This document shows positions 44,311 to 53,751 of a stretch of 64,000 bases of DNA, one piece after another. Every line of letters starts with the position of its first letter. The first letter of the stretch is position 1. The position numbers and the translations under genes were made by a program. The stretch covers positions 496,001 to 560,000 of the forward strand of contig NZ_JAUSXF010000001.1 in NCBI RefSeq assembly GCF_030816475.1. The letters run 5' to 3'. This DNA is from Arthrobacter pascens. Lineage in GTDB: Bacteria > Actinomycetota > Actinomycetes > Actinomycetales > Micrococcaceae. The notes beneath the pieces are model-generated. The model had not been told where the DNA came from. It saw only the letters and a program-made list of their open reading frames with translations, and made no database searches.

Positions 44311-44984
44311 GCGCGCGCCAGGACCTGATCGACCTCGTGCGCCGGAGCGAAGCCGGCCAGGTTGCCCAGCCCGACACCCGTTGGGCTGCCCTGACCGTGG
44401 ACGAGAACCTCGCGCGGAAGGCGGCGGTGCTGATGCTCTTCGGTGCGCTGGACGACGTTCCGGCGTCCTCGGACAAGCCGCTGGCGCCGGCAGACCTGGA
44501 CGTTCTGCTGCTGGAACGCGCGCATACCCTGGACTCCCACCCCGGCCAGGTGGCATTCCCCGGCGGCGCCATCGACCCGGACGAAACGCCGGTGGATGCA
44601 GCGCTCCGTGAGGCCGAGGAAGAAACCGGGCTGGATTCCGCTGGCGTGGAAGTGCTGGGTGCGCTGCAGGAACTGGGACTTGCCCGCAGCAACTTCCTGG
44701 TGACACCCGTGCTCGCCTGGTGGGCTTCGCCGTCGCCGGTGCGGGTGGTGGACTACGGAGAGTCCGCCCAGGTTTTCCGCATTCCGGTCCGTGACTTACT
44801 GGACCCGGACAACCGGGTGATGTCCACCGTCAGCCGCGGCGGCCGGACATTCAACAGCCCTGCCTTCACGGTCAACGGGGTTCTTGTCTGGGGTTTCACC
44901 GGGATAGTACTTGACGGTCTTTTCGAGCAGCTCGGATGGGCTGTGCCCTGGGACCACGACCGTCTGCATGCGGTGGCTCTCTAG
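44307..44984 (+). CDS. NUDIX hydrolase (CoA pyrophosphatase-like)
   Basis: A 225-residue hydrolase. The Nudix box [24 protein letters not shown] near residues 88-110 is complete. It is the companion of nth in actinobacteria (like Rv3672c), usually annotated as CoA pyrophosphatase. It overlaps nth by GTGA, so translation is coupled. The product is cytosolic. Confidence 0.86.
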   Translation: MSARQDLIDLVRRSEAGQVAQPDTRWAALTVDENLARKAAVLMLFGALDDVPASSDKPLAPADLDVLLLERAHTLDSHPGQVAFPGGAIDPDETPVDAALREAEEETGLDSAGVEVLGALQELGLARSNFLVTPVLAWWASPSPVRVVDYGESAQVFRIPVRDLLDPDNRVMSTVSRGGRTFNSPAFTVNGVLVWGFTGIVLDGLFEQLGWAVPWDHDRLHAVAL

Positions 44985-45013
44985 TACTGCCCGGAACATC
45001 GGCCCCGTCAGCT

Positions 45014-45217
45014 TCAGGCCGGTTGTCCCTGCCCCTGGTTCCGTAGATCCACCACTATCGCGGTGGCGGCGTTCTCGCGAACTGCGTTGATTCCTTCAAT
45101 GAGTGCACCGATGTGTTTGAAGTTTGGCGAAACCGCCACAATATTGCCCTCCGCGTCTGTGAGCCGCAGTCTGTAGGACTCATCGCCAACACGGTGAATT
45201 TCGAACCTGCCCGCCAT
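45014..45217 (-). CDS. DUF1508 (YegP-like) protein
   Basis: A 67-residue protein. RFEIHRVGDESYRLRLTDAEGNIVAVS is the DUF1508 strand pattern, and INAVRENAATA its helix. The role is unknown; homologues are small cytosolic proteins. ATG 45217 has GGGGAGG upstream. It converges with the NUDIX gene. Confidence 0.82.
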   Translation of the reverse strand: MAGRFEIHRVGDESYRLRLTDAEGNIVAVSPNFKHIGALIEGINAVRENAATAIVVDLRNQGQGQPA

Positions 45218-45398
45218 ATGCCGGACCTCCCCTGGTCATGCTTCTTTGCAAATAGCCGCTGAACCGTTCTGCTACAGTCGCGTGCTTGACTGTAACGCCG
45301 CCCGCAGGGGAGAGGCGAGCTACTGCCGGGTACATTACTTTCGTTGGACGAATTGGGCTTTTCGTGGCCGTTTGACTGGAATCCGGCCAGGAAACTCG

Positions 45399-46327
45399 TT
45401 ATCGTTCCGGGCCATCCGGTCCGGAGGCAAGAGGTCCCAGGATGCCGGCCGGCGCCGGAACCGGCCAGGCTGCGGCCAGTCGGAAGTACTCCTTTTCGGC
45501 GGCCAGTGCATGCCGGGACTCCAGCCCGGCAAGAGCTGCAGCATCCGCTGGGTCCGCCTCACCGGCCTGGGCAGCCCGGGCCAGCATCGCGGAAGCCACG
45601 ACGGAGTCATGCTGTTCGCCCAGGATCCGCTGCAGCGCCATGGCGGGCCGGACGATATCCAGGGCAGGCTCCCCAAACGGCACTGCTACCGCTTCCGCCG
45701 AGTACCGCAGGCTCTTGAGGCCCCTGCGGACATTGTGTAGCGGAGGTGATGCTCGTCCCTCGCCGCCGGGCGCGCGGCCCTGTCCATCAGGGCCTCCACA
45801 CGTTGCCAGTGCAACTGCAGCGCGGCAATGACCTGCGGCCTGCCGGCCTGTCCGCGGGAAGCGGACCGGATGCTCCGGCGCAGCCGGTCCAGGGGCGCGG
45901 CGACGTCCACCAGCCTCAGGGCTGCGGCACGGTCCGCGGCATGGGACCGCAGTCCTGCGGCCAGCTCCCGGAGGAGGTCTTCGCGGCGCCACGGGCCGTT
46001 TATCTCCATTGCCAGGACCAGCCGTTGTGCCTGGACCTGCGCATCGCGGGACTCACCCAGATCCCGTGCCAGCTTTTTCAGGAGTCCGACGTCGTCCGCA
46101 GGGAATCGGGGCAGGAGGAGCCTGTAGCAGGTGGCCACCGAGCGGAAGCGGCGCAGTGCCACCCTTGCATTGTGGACGGCCTCGGGGTCCGCAGCAGCAG
46201 CGAGCGGGAGGTGGACCTCGAGTGCGGCGAGCTGGTCCAGCAGGTAGTGAGCCAGTGCTGAGCCCGGCCGGACGTCGGCGCCGGCCGGACCGTAACTGCC
46301 GCCGGGCTGCCGCGAATCACCGCTCAT
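45399..46327 (-). pseudogene. CHAD-domain protein, interrupted by a frameshift
   Basis: The first frame (46327 to about 45740) encodes the start of a CHAD domain (VHNARVALRRFRSVATCYR, LGESRDAQVQA) and reaches RDEHHLRYT. The second, in another frame from about 45745 to 45399, resumes with LHNVRRGLKSLRYSAEAVAV and LQRILGEQHDSVVASAML. The expected product joins HHL to HNVRR. So a one- or two-base indel near 45735-45745 breaks the gene. CHAD proteins bind polyphosphate. This could be a true pseudogene or a sequencing error. Confidence 0.75.
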
Positions 46328-46390
46328 GTCGCCAGTGTCCCTTGCGGTGGCCGCCGCGGCAAGGTTCCAATATGGCAGGCGAGATAACCG

Positions 46391-48103
46391 CTATTTGGCG
46401 CTGTCGTAGGAATCGACCACGGCGACGCTCACGGGGAACTCCACGGGAATCGGGCCGAACAACAGCTCCTTGGCGGCGTTGGCGGCTTCCTCGATGGCCC
46501 GGATGCAGTCTTCGACGGCTGCCTCCGGAGCGTGGACCATCACTTCATCGTGCAGGAAGAACACCAGTTCCGCCCGAACGGAACCTTCCGTACGCATGGT
46601 GCGCAGCCGCCGTCGAAGTTCTGCCAGCCAGCAGGCAGCCCAGTCCGCTGCCGATCCCTGGACTACGAAGTTGCGGGTGAAGCGGCCGCGGGAGCGGGCG
46701 ATTGAATCGGCGCGCCGCTGCTCCTCGGCCGTCGTGGATTGCTGGCTCCGGAACCACAGTTCGGATGGGGGAGGGCTGCTGCGGCCCAGCCGTGTGGTCA
46801 CGGTGCCGCCCGCTTCGCCGTCGCGCGCTGCCTGCTCCACATAGCCGACCGCGCGCGGGTAGGTGCGCGTCAGCTGGGGCATCAGCCGGCCGGATTCGCC
46901 CGTGGTCGCGCCGTAGATGGCGCCAAGCAGCGCCACTTTCGCCTTGGCGCGGTCGCCGCCGAACCCCTGCGCGGCGATGCCGGCATACAGGTCCTTGTCC
47001 CTCGCAGCTTCGGCCATTTTCGAATCCTGCGCCAGCGCCACCAGGACACGGGGTTCCAGCTGCGAGGCGTCCGCGACGATCAGCTTGTGCCCGGGATCGG
47101 CGTGCACCGCACCACGGATCTGGCGCGGGATCTGCAGCGCACCGCCGCCACGGGAGGCCCAGCGGCCGGAGACGACGCCGCCTACGACATATTCGGGCTG
47201 GAACCGGCCGTTGTTGACCCAGGCGTCCAGCCAGGCCCAGCCATTGGCGGTGTGCAGCCGGGAAAGTTTCTTGTAGGCCAGGAGAGGCTCGATGGCGGGA
47301 TGGCTGGATTCCTTGAGTTCCCACTGCCGGGTGGTTTTAACTTCGATGCCGTTCCGGTGCAGGGACCGCATCAGGTCCTGCGGCGAGTCAGGGTTCAGCG
47401 TGGGCGAGCCCAGCAGCCGGCGAAGTTCCGTGGTGAGTGCCTCGAGCTTCGCCGGGCGGTGGCCCAGGGGCGGCCGCGGACCCAGGTAGTCGGCCAGGAT
47501 CTGCTCGTGCAGATCCTCCCGCCACGGCACGCCCGCGTGCTGCATCTCCGCCGCGATCATGGCGCCCGCGGACTCCGCTGCAAGGAGCAGCTGCAGCCGG
47601 TTCCGGCGGTTTCCATCGGAGCTGACCGAGGCGAGGGCTCCCTGCTGTGCGGAATATTCGGCACGCAATTCCGCCACTGTATGCCGTGGACCGGCGCGGT
47701 GGCCCGGATCATCAAAGAGCGCCCCTTGGTCGGCCGGCGGGGGAGGAGGCTGAAGCAGCCGGGGAGGTTGCTGCGGATCATCCAGCGTGATCTTTTCAGC
47801 GTGGCGTGCGTACTCCGTGTCTGCCGTGAACTGCGAACAAGCCAGGATATTGCCGCACAAGCTCAGGTCATAACAGCGGTCCAGCTCCACCCCGGCAGCA
47901 AGGAGCGCCGGGTACCAGTCCTGCGTACGGTGCCAGATCCAGCGCGGCGGCCCTTCTGTCTGCTGCTCGAACCGGCGGACGACGGCGGCCAGCTCGCCCT
48001 GGCTGACCAGGCGGGGTTCGGGGTTGCCGGGATCGGGTTCGCCCGACTGGGTGACCTGCTGGAGGGCTGCGCCGTGCGGGTGGGCGGCGAGCAGCAGGTA
48101 CAT
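46391..48103 (-). CDS. DNA polymerase I-like protein (bifunctional 3'-5' exonuclease/polymerase family)
   Basis: A 570-residue family A polymerase lacking the 5' nuclease. Polymerase motifs are present: LIVADASQLEPRVLVALAQD (motif A), AKVALLGAIYGATTG (motif B), and VFFLHDEVMVHAP (motif C). The N-terminal exonuclease-like domain (residues 1-190) is poorly conserved and I do not see a complete DEDD set, so proofreading may be lost. It may act in repair. Upstream of 48103 the open frame continues over the ssd gene; ATG 48103 (MYLLLAAHPHG) is the family start. Divergent from ssd. Confidence 0.83.
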   Translation of the reverse strand: MYLLLAAHPHGAALQQVTQSGEPDPGNPEPRLVSQGELAAVVRRFEQQTEGPPRWIWHRTQDWYPALLAAGVELDRCYDLSLCGNILACSQFTADTEYARHAEKITLDDPQQPPRLLQPPPPPADQGALFDDPGHRAGPRHTVAELRAEYSAQQGALASVSSDGNRRNRLQLLLAAESAGAMIAAEMQHAGVPWREDLHEQILADYLGPRPPLGHRPAKLEALTTELRRLLGSPTLNPDSPQDLMRSLHRNGIEVKTTRQWELKESSHPAIEPLLAYKKLSRLHTANGWAWLDAWVNNGRFQPEYVVGGVVSGRWASRGGGALQIPRQIRGAVHADPGHKLIVADASQLEPRVLVALAQDSKMAEAARDKDLYAGIAAQGFGGDRAKAKVALLGAIYGATTGESGRLMPQLTRTYPRAVGYVEQAARDGEAGGTVTTRLGRSSPPPSELWFRSQQSTTAEEQRRADSIARSRGRFTRNFVVQGSAADWAACWLAELRRRLRTMRTEGSVRAELVFFLHDEVMVHAPEAAVEDCIRAIEEAANAAKELLFGPIPVEFPVSVAVVDSYDSAK

Positions 48104-48236
48104 AGAACCAATTCTGCCCTGTGCCGGAGATAGCTGCGGCCCGTCCTCCCCATACTCCTCCATGTCCTGCCGGACATTGTCCACATAGGACGGACGGCCA
48201 CTTATGTCCTGGCTTTGGCCGGGGGAGAGTGGCTCC

Positions 48237-49457
48237 ATGAGCAGGCACCAGCAATCTCCATCCCCATTGGAACGGTCTCCTTCGGAACCCCGCACCGGAT
48301 CTGCAGCAGTTCGCCGCGGACCTTTGGCGGCCCCGGTTCTGCCCGCCGGGATGTCCCTGGCGCGGGGGCCGGACCAGATTGCCGAGGCGTGGTTGCCTGA
48401 TGTGGCCGGCGAGGTTCTGCTCGTCACCGGCTTCCACGTCCTCCAAGCCGAAGTGGAACGGATCGTGGCCGCCGCCGGCGGGCAATTACGGGTGGTGGCA
48501 GACGTCGCTGATGCGGCCAGATACTGGGATTCGGCGGCTGCCGTCCTTGTGGGAAGCGATGTCCGTGAACTTCCGCCGCGGCGGCGGGCGCCCGCAGTGC
48601 TGGTGGGTTTGAACGGGGAAGGGGACAGTCTCTGGCACCTGGCCGCTGCCCTCGGCGCCGAACGGGTCGCTGTCCTGCCTGATGCGGCCGGCTGGCTTGC
48701 CGAATGCCTGAGCAGATCACGTTCGCCTGAAGCCGGCGGTCTGGTGCTTGGCCTGACCGGCGGCTGCGGCGGGGCAGGCGCCACCACAGCCGCCATCTGG
48801 ATCGCCCAGGCGGCCGCCGGGCTCGGTGCCCGCGTCCTGGTGATTGACGGGGATCCGTGGGGTGGAGGCCTTGAACTGGCGCTCGCCGCCGAAGAGACGC
48901 CAGGCCTCCGCTGGCCGGACCTGTCACAGGCCAGCGGAAGCATTGATCCGGACCAACTGGCTGATTCCCTGCCCGTCGCCGGCGGGTTTTCCTTCCTGTC
49001 CTGGCCGGGCAGCCGTGAGCGTCCGGCCCCGGTGGACGCTGCCACTACCGGCGGTGTGCTGGATGCGGCAAGGCGTGCCTACGAGCTGGTGGTCGTGGAT
49101 ATCGGCCGGGGCAGCGAGCCGCTTCACACCTTCGCCTGGGACTGCGACCGCATCCTGGTCGTCGTTCCGGCGCAGCTGAAGGCAGCGGTGGCGTCGGCCC
49201 GCCTGACGCAGGAACTCCCGCCTGTTGAAACTGCCCTGCTGGTCAGGGGAAAGGCAGGTGCAGCCCTGGACAGTGCGCTCATTGCGGACGCTGTCGGTCT
49301 GCCTGTCCACGGAATGGTCCCGGAATTGCGTGGCGTGGGCGCCGCGGCGGAGAACGGACGGCTCCTGGAACTCGGGAAACGGCGCCGTGTCAGGCACTTT
49401 GCTGCGTCGGTGCTGGACCTGCTCGACGGCGAAATCCCCGTTGGTGAATTTCCGTGA
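48237..49457 (+). CDS. ssd: Septum site-determining protein (CpaE-like ATPase)
   Basis: A 406-residue MinD/ParA-superfamily protein of the helicase/secretion neighbourhood (Rv3660c homologue). The deviant Walker A GGCGGAGATT near residue 178 lacks the canonical Lys; VLVIDGDPWGGGLELAL is the second ATPase motif. A receiver-like region precedes it (about 45-160). Start ATG 48237 (MSRHQQS) has GGGGGAG upstream; the ATG 11 codons earlier at 48204 does not. It overlaps the TadA-type gene by four bases. Confidence 0.87.
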   Translation: MSRHQQSPSPLERSPSEPRTGSAAVRRGPLAAPVLPAGMSLARGPDQIAEAWLPDVAGEVLLVTGFHVLQAEVERIVAAAGGQLRVVADVADAARYWDSAAAVLVGSDVRELPPRRRAPAVLVGLNGEGDSLWHLAAALGAERVAVLPDAAGWLAECLSRSRSPEAGGLVLGLTGGCGGAGATTAAIWIAQAAAGLGARVLVIDGDPWGGGLELALAAEETPGLRWPDLSQASGSIDPDQLADSLPVAGGFSFLSWPGSRERPAPVDAATTGGVLDAARRAYELVVVDIGRGSEPLHTFAWDCDRILVVVPAQLKAAVASARLTQELPPVETALLVRGKAGAALDSALIADAVGLPVHGMVPELRGVGAAAENGRLLELGKRRRVRHFAASVLDLLDGEIPVGEFP

Positions 49458-50701
49458 GCGCGCGGCAGCCTGTTGCACCCTCCGCTGCTCCGGCAGCGGC
49501 CATGCGCCGGCGCCAGGCACGGGCATTGGACCCCCGCATCCTGGATGCAGGGTTGCTGGAGTCTGTCCGCGAATCAGTGATGGCGGACGCCGGACCGGTC
49601 ACCCCGTCACGGGTGGCCGCTGCCGTCCAGGCCACCGGCAAACTGCTGGGAACCGCCGGCTCCCTGGCAGCCGTGGAGCGGATCAGTGCCGAGCTCAACG
49701 GGCTGGGACCCCTGCAGGAACTGACCCGCGACCTGTCTGTCACGGACATCTTTGTCAACGCACCGGACTCTGTATGGGTTGACAGGGGCCAGGGGATCGA
49801 ACGCACCGGGATCGCTTTCGCGAGCGAAGCACAGTTGCGGGCGCTGGCGTCCCGGCTTGTCGCGGCGGGCGGGAGGCGGCTGGATGACGGCGCTCCCTGT
49901 GTCGACGTCAGGCTCGTCGGCGGTTACCGCGTCCACGCAGTGCTGCCGCCGATTTCAACCGCCGGCACGCTGCTCAGCGTCCGGATCCGGCGTGAACACG
50001 TGTTCAGCATGGACGAGCTCCGGACCGGCGGCATGTTCGGCGGAATTGTCCAGGACGTGCTTGAGCGCGTGGTGGAGCATCGGCTGAGCTTCCTCATCAG
50101 CGGGGCCACCGGTTCCGGCAAAACGACGCTGCTTTCCACGCTGCTGGGCCTGTGCTCTCCCGCGGAACGGCTGGTTTTGATTGAGGACGCCTCCGAGCTG
50201 AACCCGGTCCACCCGCATGTCGTGTCGTTGGAATCCCGGCACGGGAACCTGGAGGGAGGAGGCGAAGTGGATCTGGGCGAGCTGGTCCGTCAGGCTTTGC
50301 GCATGCGCCCCGACAGGCTCGTGGTCGGCGAATGCCGCGGCGCCGAGGTCCGGGAACTCCTCACAGCCATGAACACCGGCCACACCGGCGGAGGGGGAAC
50401 CATCCACGCGAACACCGCCACCGCGGTGCCGGCGCGCCTGACTGCGCTGGGAGCATTGGCAGGTCTGGGGCCGGATGCGGTAAGGCTTCAGGCGTCCAGC
50501 GCCCTCGACGTCGTCATCCACGTGGAGAGGTCCGCGCAAGGCCGTCACATCGCCTGCATCGGCGTGGTGGACGACGGACCCGGCGGCCTCGCCGTCGTTC
50601 CCGCGCTGGAGAGCAGAAGCGGCGCGCTCAGCCACGGTCCCGCGTGGGCTTCGCTGGTTGCCCGGCTCGGGCTCCCGGATCTGTCAGGAGCCGCCGCATG
50701 A
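49454..50701 (+). CDS. TadA/CpaF-type secretion ATPase
   Basis: A 415-residue hexameric ATPase powering pilus assembly or secretion. An N-terminal domain (1-150) precedes the core with ISGATGSGKTTLLSTLL near residue 217 (Walker A), VLIEDASEL (Asp box) and DRLVVGECRGAEVRELLTAM with GTIHANTA. Start GTG 49454 overlaps the ssd stop by four bases; the stop overlaps the next start (ATGA). Confidence 0.92.
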   Translation: MSARQPVAPSAAPAAAMRRRQARALDPRILDAGLLESVRESVMADAGPVTPSRVAAAVQATGKLLGTAGSLAAVERISAELNGLGPLQELTRDLSVTDIFVNAPDSVWVDRGQGIERTGIAFASEAQLRALASRLVAAGGRRLDDGAPCVDVRLVGGYRVHAVLPPISTAGTLLSVRIRREHVFSMDELRTGGMFGGIVQDVLERVVEHRLSFLISGATGSGKTTLLSTLLGLCSPAERLVLIEDASELNPVHPHVVSLESRHGNLEGGGEVDLGELVRQALRMRPDRLVVGECRGAEVRELLTAMNTGHTGGGGTIHANTATAVPARLTALGALAGLGPDAVRLQASSALDVVIHVERSAQGRHIACIGVVDDGPGGLAVVPALESRSGALSHGPAWASLVARLGLPDLSGAAA

Positions 50702-51576
50702 GCATTCTTCTGGTCCTGGCACTGGGTCTGGCCGTATTCCTGGTCATGACCCCGCCTGGCGGAACCATGCGGCGCTTCCGCAGGGCCGCGGCCGGCAGCG
50801 GCGGGGACCGCATCAGCCCGGACAGCAGGCCTCGCGGCGGAGGACATTATTCTGCCGGCGGTGCTCCCCGCAGGTTGGCTTTGCCGGTAGCTACGGGCCG
50901 GGGCGCCACCAGTATTTCCATGACTCTCGTGGTGCAACAGCTCGCCGCTCTGCTGAAGGGCGGCCGTACTCCGGCGAGGCTCTGGGAAGAGTTGTGTGTT
51001 GTCTATATCTCCGGCCCGGAGATCGGGTCGACGGGACTGGAGGGGATTCCGGCGCGCCCGCGGGGGTCAGAGCGTGCGGTACCGGGACGAACGGGCCGCC
51101 CGGCGCTTAGCGCCGGCTCGGCAACCCTGCTTGGCGCAGCCCGGTCTGCCGCTTTCCGTGGCTCGCCCGTGTCCGAGGCCATCAGGATCACAGCCCCACA
51201 CGCTTTTCCGCGACTCAACGCGAAAGAGCCGCGGATCTGGTTTGAACTTGCTGCGTGCTTTGACATTGCCGAGGCCAGCGGCTGCCCGCTGGCCGACGTC
51301 CTGACCCGGTTCGCCTCCCAACTCGAGGTGGAGGACGACGCCGAGGCCGCGCGGCAGACAGCCCTTGCGGGCCCGAAAGCCACAGTCCGCCTGCTGACGT
51401 GGCTTCCATTGATGGGCCTTGGCTTGGGGATTGCCCTGGGCGTGGATCCGCTGGCTGTTCTGTTAGGAACGCCGCTCGGGTTGGCCGCGATGGGCGCGGG
51501 TGCAGTCCTGACCGCTGCGGGGCGGATCTGGTCCTGCCGTTTGGTCAGTGCTGCCACCGGCGCGGGCGTGACATGA
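50698..51576 (+). CDS. TadB-like secretion membrane protein
   Basis: A 292-residue type II secretion F-type protein. A hydrophobic helix at residues 1-17, then a polar Arg-rich stretch, then WFELAACFDIAEASGCPLADVLTRFA (the F domain's conserved segment, residues 180-210), then two C-terminal helices. ATG 50698 overlaps the ATPase stop (ATGA); a frame reaching back to 50332 is antisense noise. Confidence 0.85.
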   Translation: MSILLVLALGLAVFLVMTPPGGTMRRFRRAAAGSGGDRISPDSRPRGGGHYSAGGAPRRLALPVATGRGATSISMTLVVQQLAALLKGGRTPARLWEELCVVYISGPEIGSTGLEGIPARPRGSERAVPGRTGRPALSAGSATLLGAARSAAFRGSPVSEAIRITAPHAFPRLNAKEPRIWFELAACFDIAEASGCPLADVLTRFASQLEVEDDAEAARQTALAGPKATVRLLTWLPLMGLGLGIALGVDPLAVLLGTPLGLAAMGAGAVLTAAGRIWSCRLVSAATGAGVT

Positions 51577-52211
51577 CGGACGCCTTCCTGCCCGGGCTGG
51601 TCCTCATGGCCTTGCTGGCCGGCGCGTCTTACCTGTTCCTGGCGGATCATGGCCAGGTGCGGAAGCGGCTGCGTAATCTGCAGACCAGGCAGGCATTCGG
51701 CCGGTCCGAGGCCGACCAGCAGCACGCCGAGCGCCCCTATTCACTGCCAGCACGCCGCTCCGGAGGGGGCGTTCACGGGCTGCGTGACAGCGCCATGATG
51801 CTGGAACTCGTGGCCGCGATGCTCGATGCCGGGTCCGGCATCGGCCGGTCCCTGGAGCTCGTGGCAGCCGCAGCGTCAAGCGATTACGGCAAGTCCCTTC
51901 GTCCTGTCGTGTCGGCGCTAGCCATCGGCGCCGATTGGGAGACGGCCTGGCGAAGCTCTGAAGTACGCCTGCCGGAGATCCTGGAATTGAGGGACGCGCT
52001 CGGTTTCGCCGCCATGACCGGTGCCCCGTCCTCAGCCATTCTTTATGCCCAGGCCGCCAGGCTCCGCCGCGAGAGGTTCCGGGCAGCTGAGAAACGGGCA
52101 GCCTCACTTGGGGTGAAGCTGGTCATTCCCCTCGGGCTGTGTTCGCTTCCTGCCTTCATCTGCCTGGGTGTGGTCCCTGTGCTTCTTGCACTGGTCCCCT
52201 CCGGAACCTGA
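51573..52211 (+). CDS. TadC-like secretion membrane protein
   Basis: A 212-residue type II secretion F-type protein. LVAAMLDAGSGIGRSLELVA and LRRERFRAAEKRAASLGVKLVIPLGLC are the hallmark segments; one N-terminal and two C-terminal hydrophobic helices. ATG 51573 overlaps the TadB stop by four bases. It ends the first coupled run of the cluster. Confidence 0.85.
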   Translation: MTDAFLPGLVLMALLAGASYLFLADHGQVRKRLRNLQTRQAFGRSEADQQHAERPYSLPARRSGGGVHGLRDSAMMLELVAAMLDAGSGIGRSLELVAAAASSDYGKSLRPVVSALAIGADWETAWRSSEVRLPEILELRDALGFAAMTGAPSSAILYAQAARLRRERFRAAEKRAASLGVKLVIPLGLCSLPAFICLGVVPVLLALVPSGT

Positions 52212-52520
52212 ACGCCTCCAAGGCTGGCTCCCTTCAGCGCGCGCGGCGCCTTTAGTCCTGCAGCCATCCAATTCATCTGTCATCGGAATGGCCTCGCCGG
52301 GGGGCGGGCCCAGTGCCTGCTCACGGCCCTCTGCGCCCGCCCGGACCAGGAGCACCGAGAGCCGTCCCAGCTCTGGCGGCCAGTTGACCTGACCGCTCCT
52401 CCACAGCCCGGTTCAGCTCCGCTTTTTCCACTTAGGACACGTCAGCGCTTACCGCCTCGTGCGGCGGCGGGAAGAGTCGAAGCAGCCGGCAACAGGCCGG
52501 ACGACAGAAAGGAACACATC
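52212..52520 (+). other. 309-base gap between tadC and the pilin gene
   Basis: No open frame with coding features and no RNA gene is seen here. AAAGGA just before 52521 is the pilin ribosome site, and TTGACC at about 52383 is an isolated -35-like hexamer without a matching -10. A separate promoter for the abundant pilin gene would be expected in this gap, but I cannot place it. Confidence 0.5.
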
Positions 52521-52841
52521 ATGACGAGCAACCCTAACAACCTGAGCGCCGCGCCGGACTCCCGTCGTATGCCCGAGGCCGAGGAACGGCCCACCCCGGC
52601 CCAAACGAAGGAGGCCGGAGGTCGCGGTAACGTGGTTGAGATCTACCCCGGTGCCAGCAGCAGGCGGCTCCGTCGCAGGATGCGGACCAGGGGCAGGGAG
52701 GCCGGAATGGCCACCGCTGAATACGCCATAGCCACCCTGGCGGCTGTGGGATTTGCCGGGCTGCTCGTTTTCATCCTGCGCAGCGACGAAGTACGTGGCT
52801 TCCTGCTGAATCTCATCCGCACGGCGCTGGCCTTGCCGTGA
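52521..52841 (+). CDS. DUF4244 Flp-type pilin-like protein
   Basis: A 106-residue precursor. After a polar Arg-rich leader (about 62 residues, RRLRRRMRTRGREAG) comes the pilin motif G|MATAEYAIATLAAVGFAGLLVFIL: prepilin peptidase would cut before M, leaving Glu at +5. The mature protein would be a 44-residue helix. No prepilin peptidase gene lies in the window. The stop overlaps the TadE start by four bases (GTGA). Confidence 0.86.
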   Translation: MTSNPNNLSAAPDSRRMPEAEERPTPAQTKEAGGRGNVVEIYPGASSRRLRRRMRTRGREAGMATAEYAIATLAAVGFAGLLVFILRSDEVRGFLLNLIRTALALP

Positions 52842-53395
52842 ACGCTGCACCGGTCTTCTCCTGCAGGTTCCTCCGCCCGTGGGAGGAACCTGCAGCAGGA
52901 GTAGGCGCCCCCTGCAGCGACCATGGCCGCATGGACGGCGACTGCGGGGACCGCGGCTGCAGGCACCGTGCTAAAAGTAACCGTGGCTGCCTGCACCACG
53001 CGCCGGGAAGCGCCCGCGGGGCCGTGACGGCGGAGTTCGCGGTTGCACTGCCGGCGGTCCTCCTGCTCCTGGCGTTACTGCTGGGTGGCGCTGCAGCGGG
53101 AGTCACGCAGCTCCGGTTGGAAGAGGCGGCTAGGGCAGGCGCCAGGGCTTTGGCGCGCGGAGAGGAGGCGGGCACAGTGGAGGGGATTGTCAGGACGCTG
53201 GCCGGAGCTTCTGCCACTTCGGCTGTAGTGGCCGACGGCGAATGGCTTAGCGTTACCGTGTCCGACCGCACGGGCGGCCCGCTGGGAGCAGCTATCCCCT
53301 GGACGCTGAGCGCCCGGTCTTCTACCCGAACCGAGACAGCAGTTGCCTTGCCACTGCCAGGTCGCCCCACTTCCCTACCCGGGGCGGCGGGATGA
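52838..53395 (+). CDS. TadE-like pseudopilin
   Basis: Up to 185 residues. RGAVTAEFAVALPAVLLLLALLLGG (residues 60-85) is the TadE membrane/leader motif; the rest has a small extracellular domain. GTG 52838 overlaps the pilin stop, but residues 8-20 coincide with a 14-bp perfect hairpin, and ATG 52931 would give a 154-residue protein close to family length. The start is therefore uncertain. TadE proteins are minor pilins. Confidence 0.78.
   Translation: MNAAPVFSCRFLRPWEEPAAGVGAPCSDHGRMDGDCGDRGCRHRAKSNRGCLHHAPGSARGAVTAEFAVALPAVLLLLALLLGGAAAGVTQLRLEEAARAGARALARGEEAGTVEGIVRTLAGASATSAVVADGEWLSVTVSDRTGGPLGAAIPWTLSARSSTRTETAVALPLPGRPTSLPGAAG
52861..52895. promoter_or_regulatory. Perfect hairpin at the pilin/TadE junction
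   Basis: CTGCAGGTTCCTCC (52861-52874) pairs with GGAGGAACCTGCAG (52882-52895) across a 7-nt loop. Placed just after the abundant pilin gene, it may attenuate transcription into tadE or protect pilin mRNA. It overlaps the TadE frame if GTG 52838 is used. Confidence 0.6.
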
Positions 53396-53751
53396 CGGGC
53401 CGGGGCCGGGATCACTCGGAGCGGGGCTCGGGTACCGTCCTCGCGGCAGGACTCGCCATGGTGCTGATCCTGGCGATGGCGCTGATGCTTATGCTGGCGC
53501 AGTCCGCAGTGATGGCCAGCAGGGCGGCCTCAGCAGCGGATCTCGCGGCTCTTGCCGCTGCCGATGCCCTGCGCGGACTTACCTCCGGCGAACCCTGCGC
53601 TGTGGCCGCGGAGGTGGCCGGCCGCCATGCGGCCACGCTCACTGGCTGTACCGAGGGAGCAGGCCAGACTATCGAAGTCCGGACCGAGCTCCTGTCCCGG
53701 ACCGTGCTCGGTGCTGCCAGGGGCCAAGCGCGTGCCGGGCCACCGCCCTAG
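53392..53751 (+). CDS. TadE-like protein of the helicase/secretion neighbourhood
   Basis: A 119-residue protein (Rv3654c type, TIGR03816-like). RGSGTVLAAGLAMVLILAMALML is its leader and helix, followed by AQSAVMASRAASAADLAALAAADAL, the heptad-rich part. ATG 53392 overlaps the TadE stop; its own stop overlaps that of the convergent helicase gene (CTAG). Confidence 0.82.
   Translation: MTGRGRDHSERGSGTVLAAGLAMVLILAMALMLMLAQSAVMASRAASAADLAALAAADALRGLTSGEPCAVAAEVAGRHAATLTGCTEGAGQTIEVRTELLSRTVLGAARGQARAGPPP

Noticed and set aside
48104..49045. The open frame continues upstream of the polymerase-like gene.
   Set aside because: It is antisense to ssd; MYLLLAAHPHG at 48103 is the family start.
50332..50697. 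A longer start for the TadB-like gene.
   Set aside because: The extension runs over the TadA gene in another frame; the ATGA overlap at 50698 is a normal coupled start.
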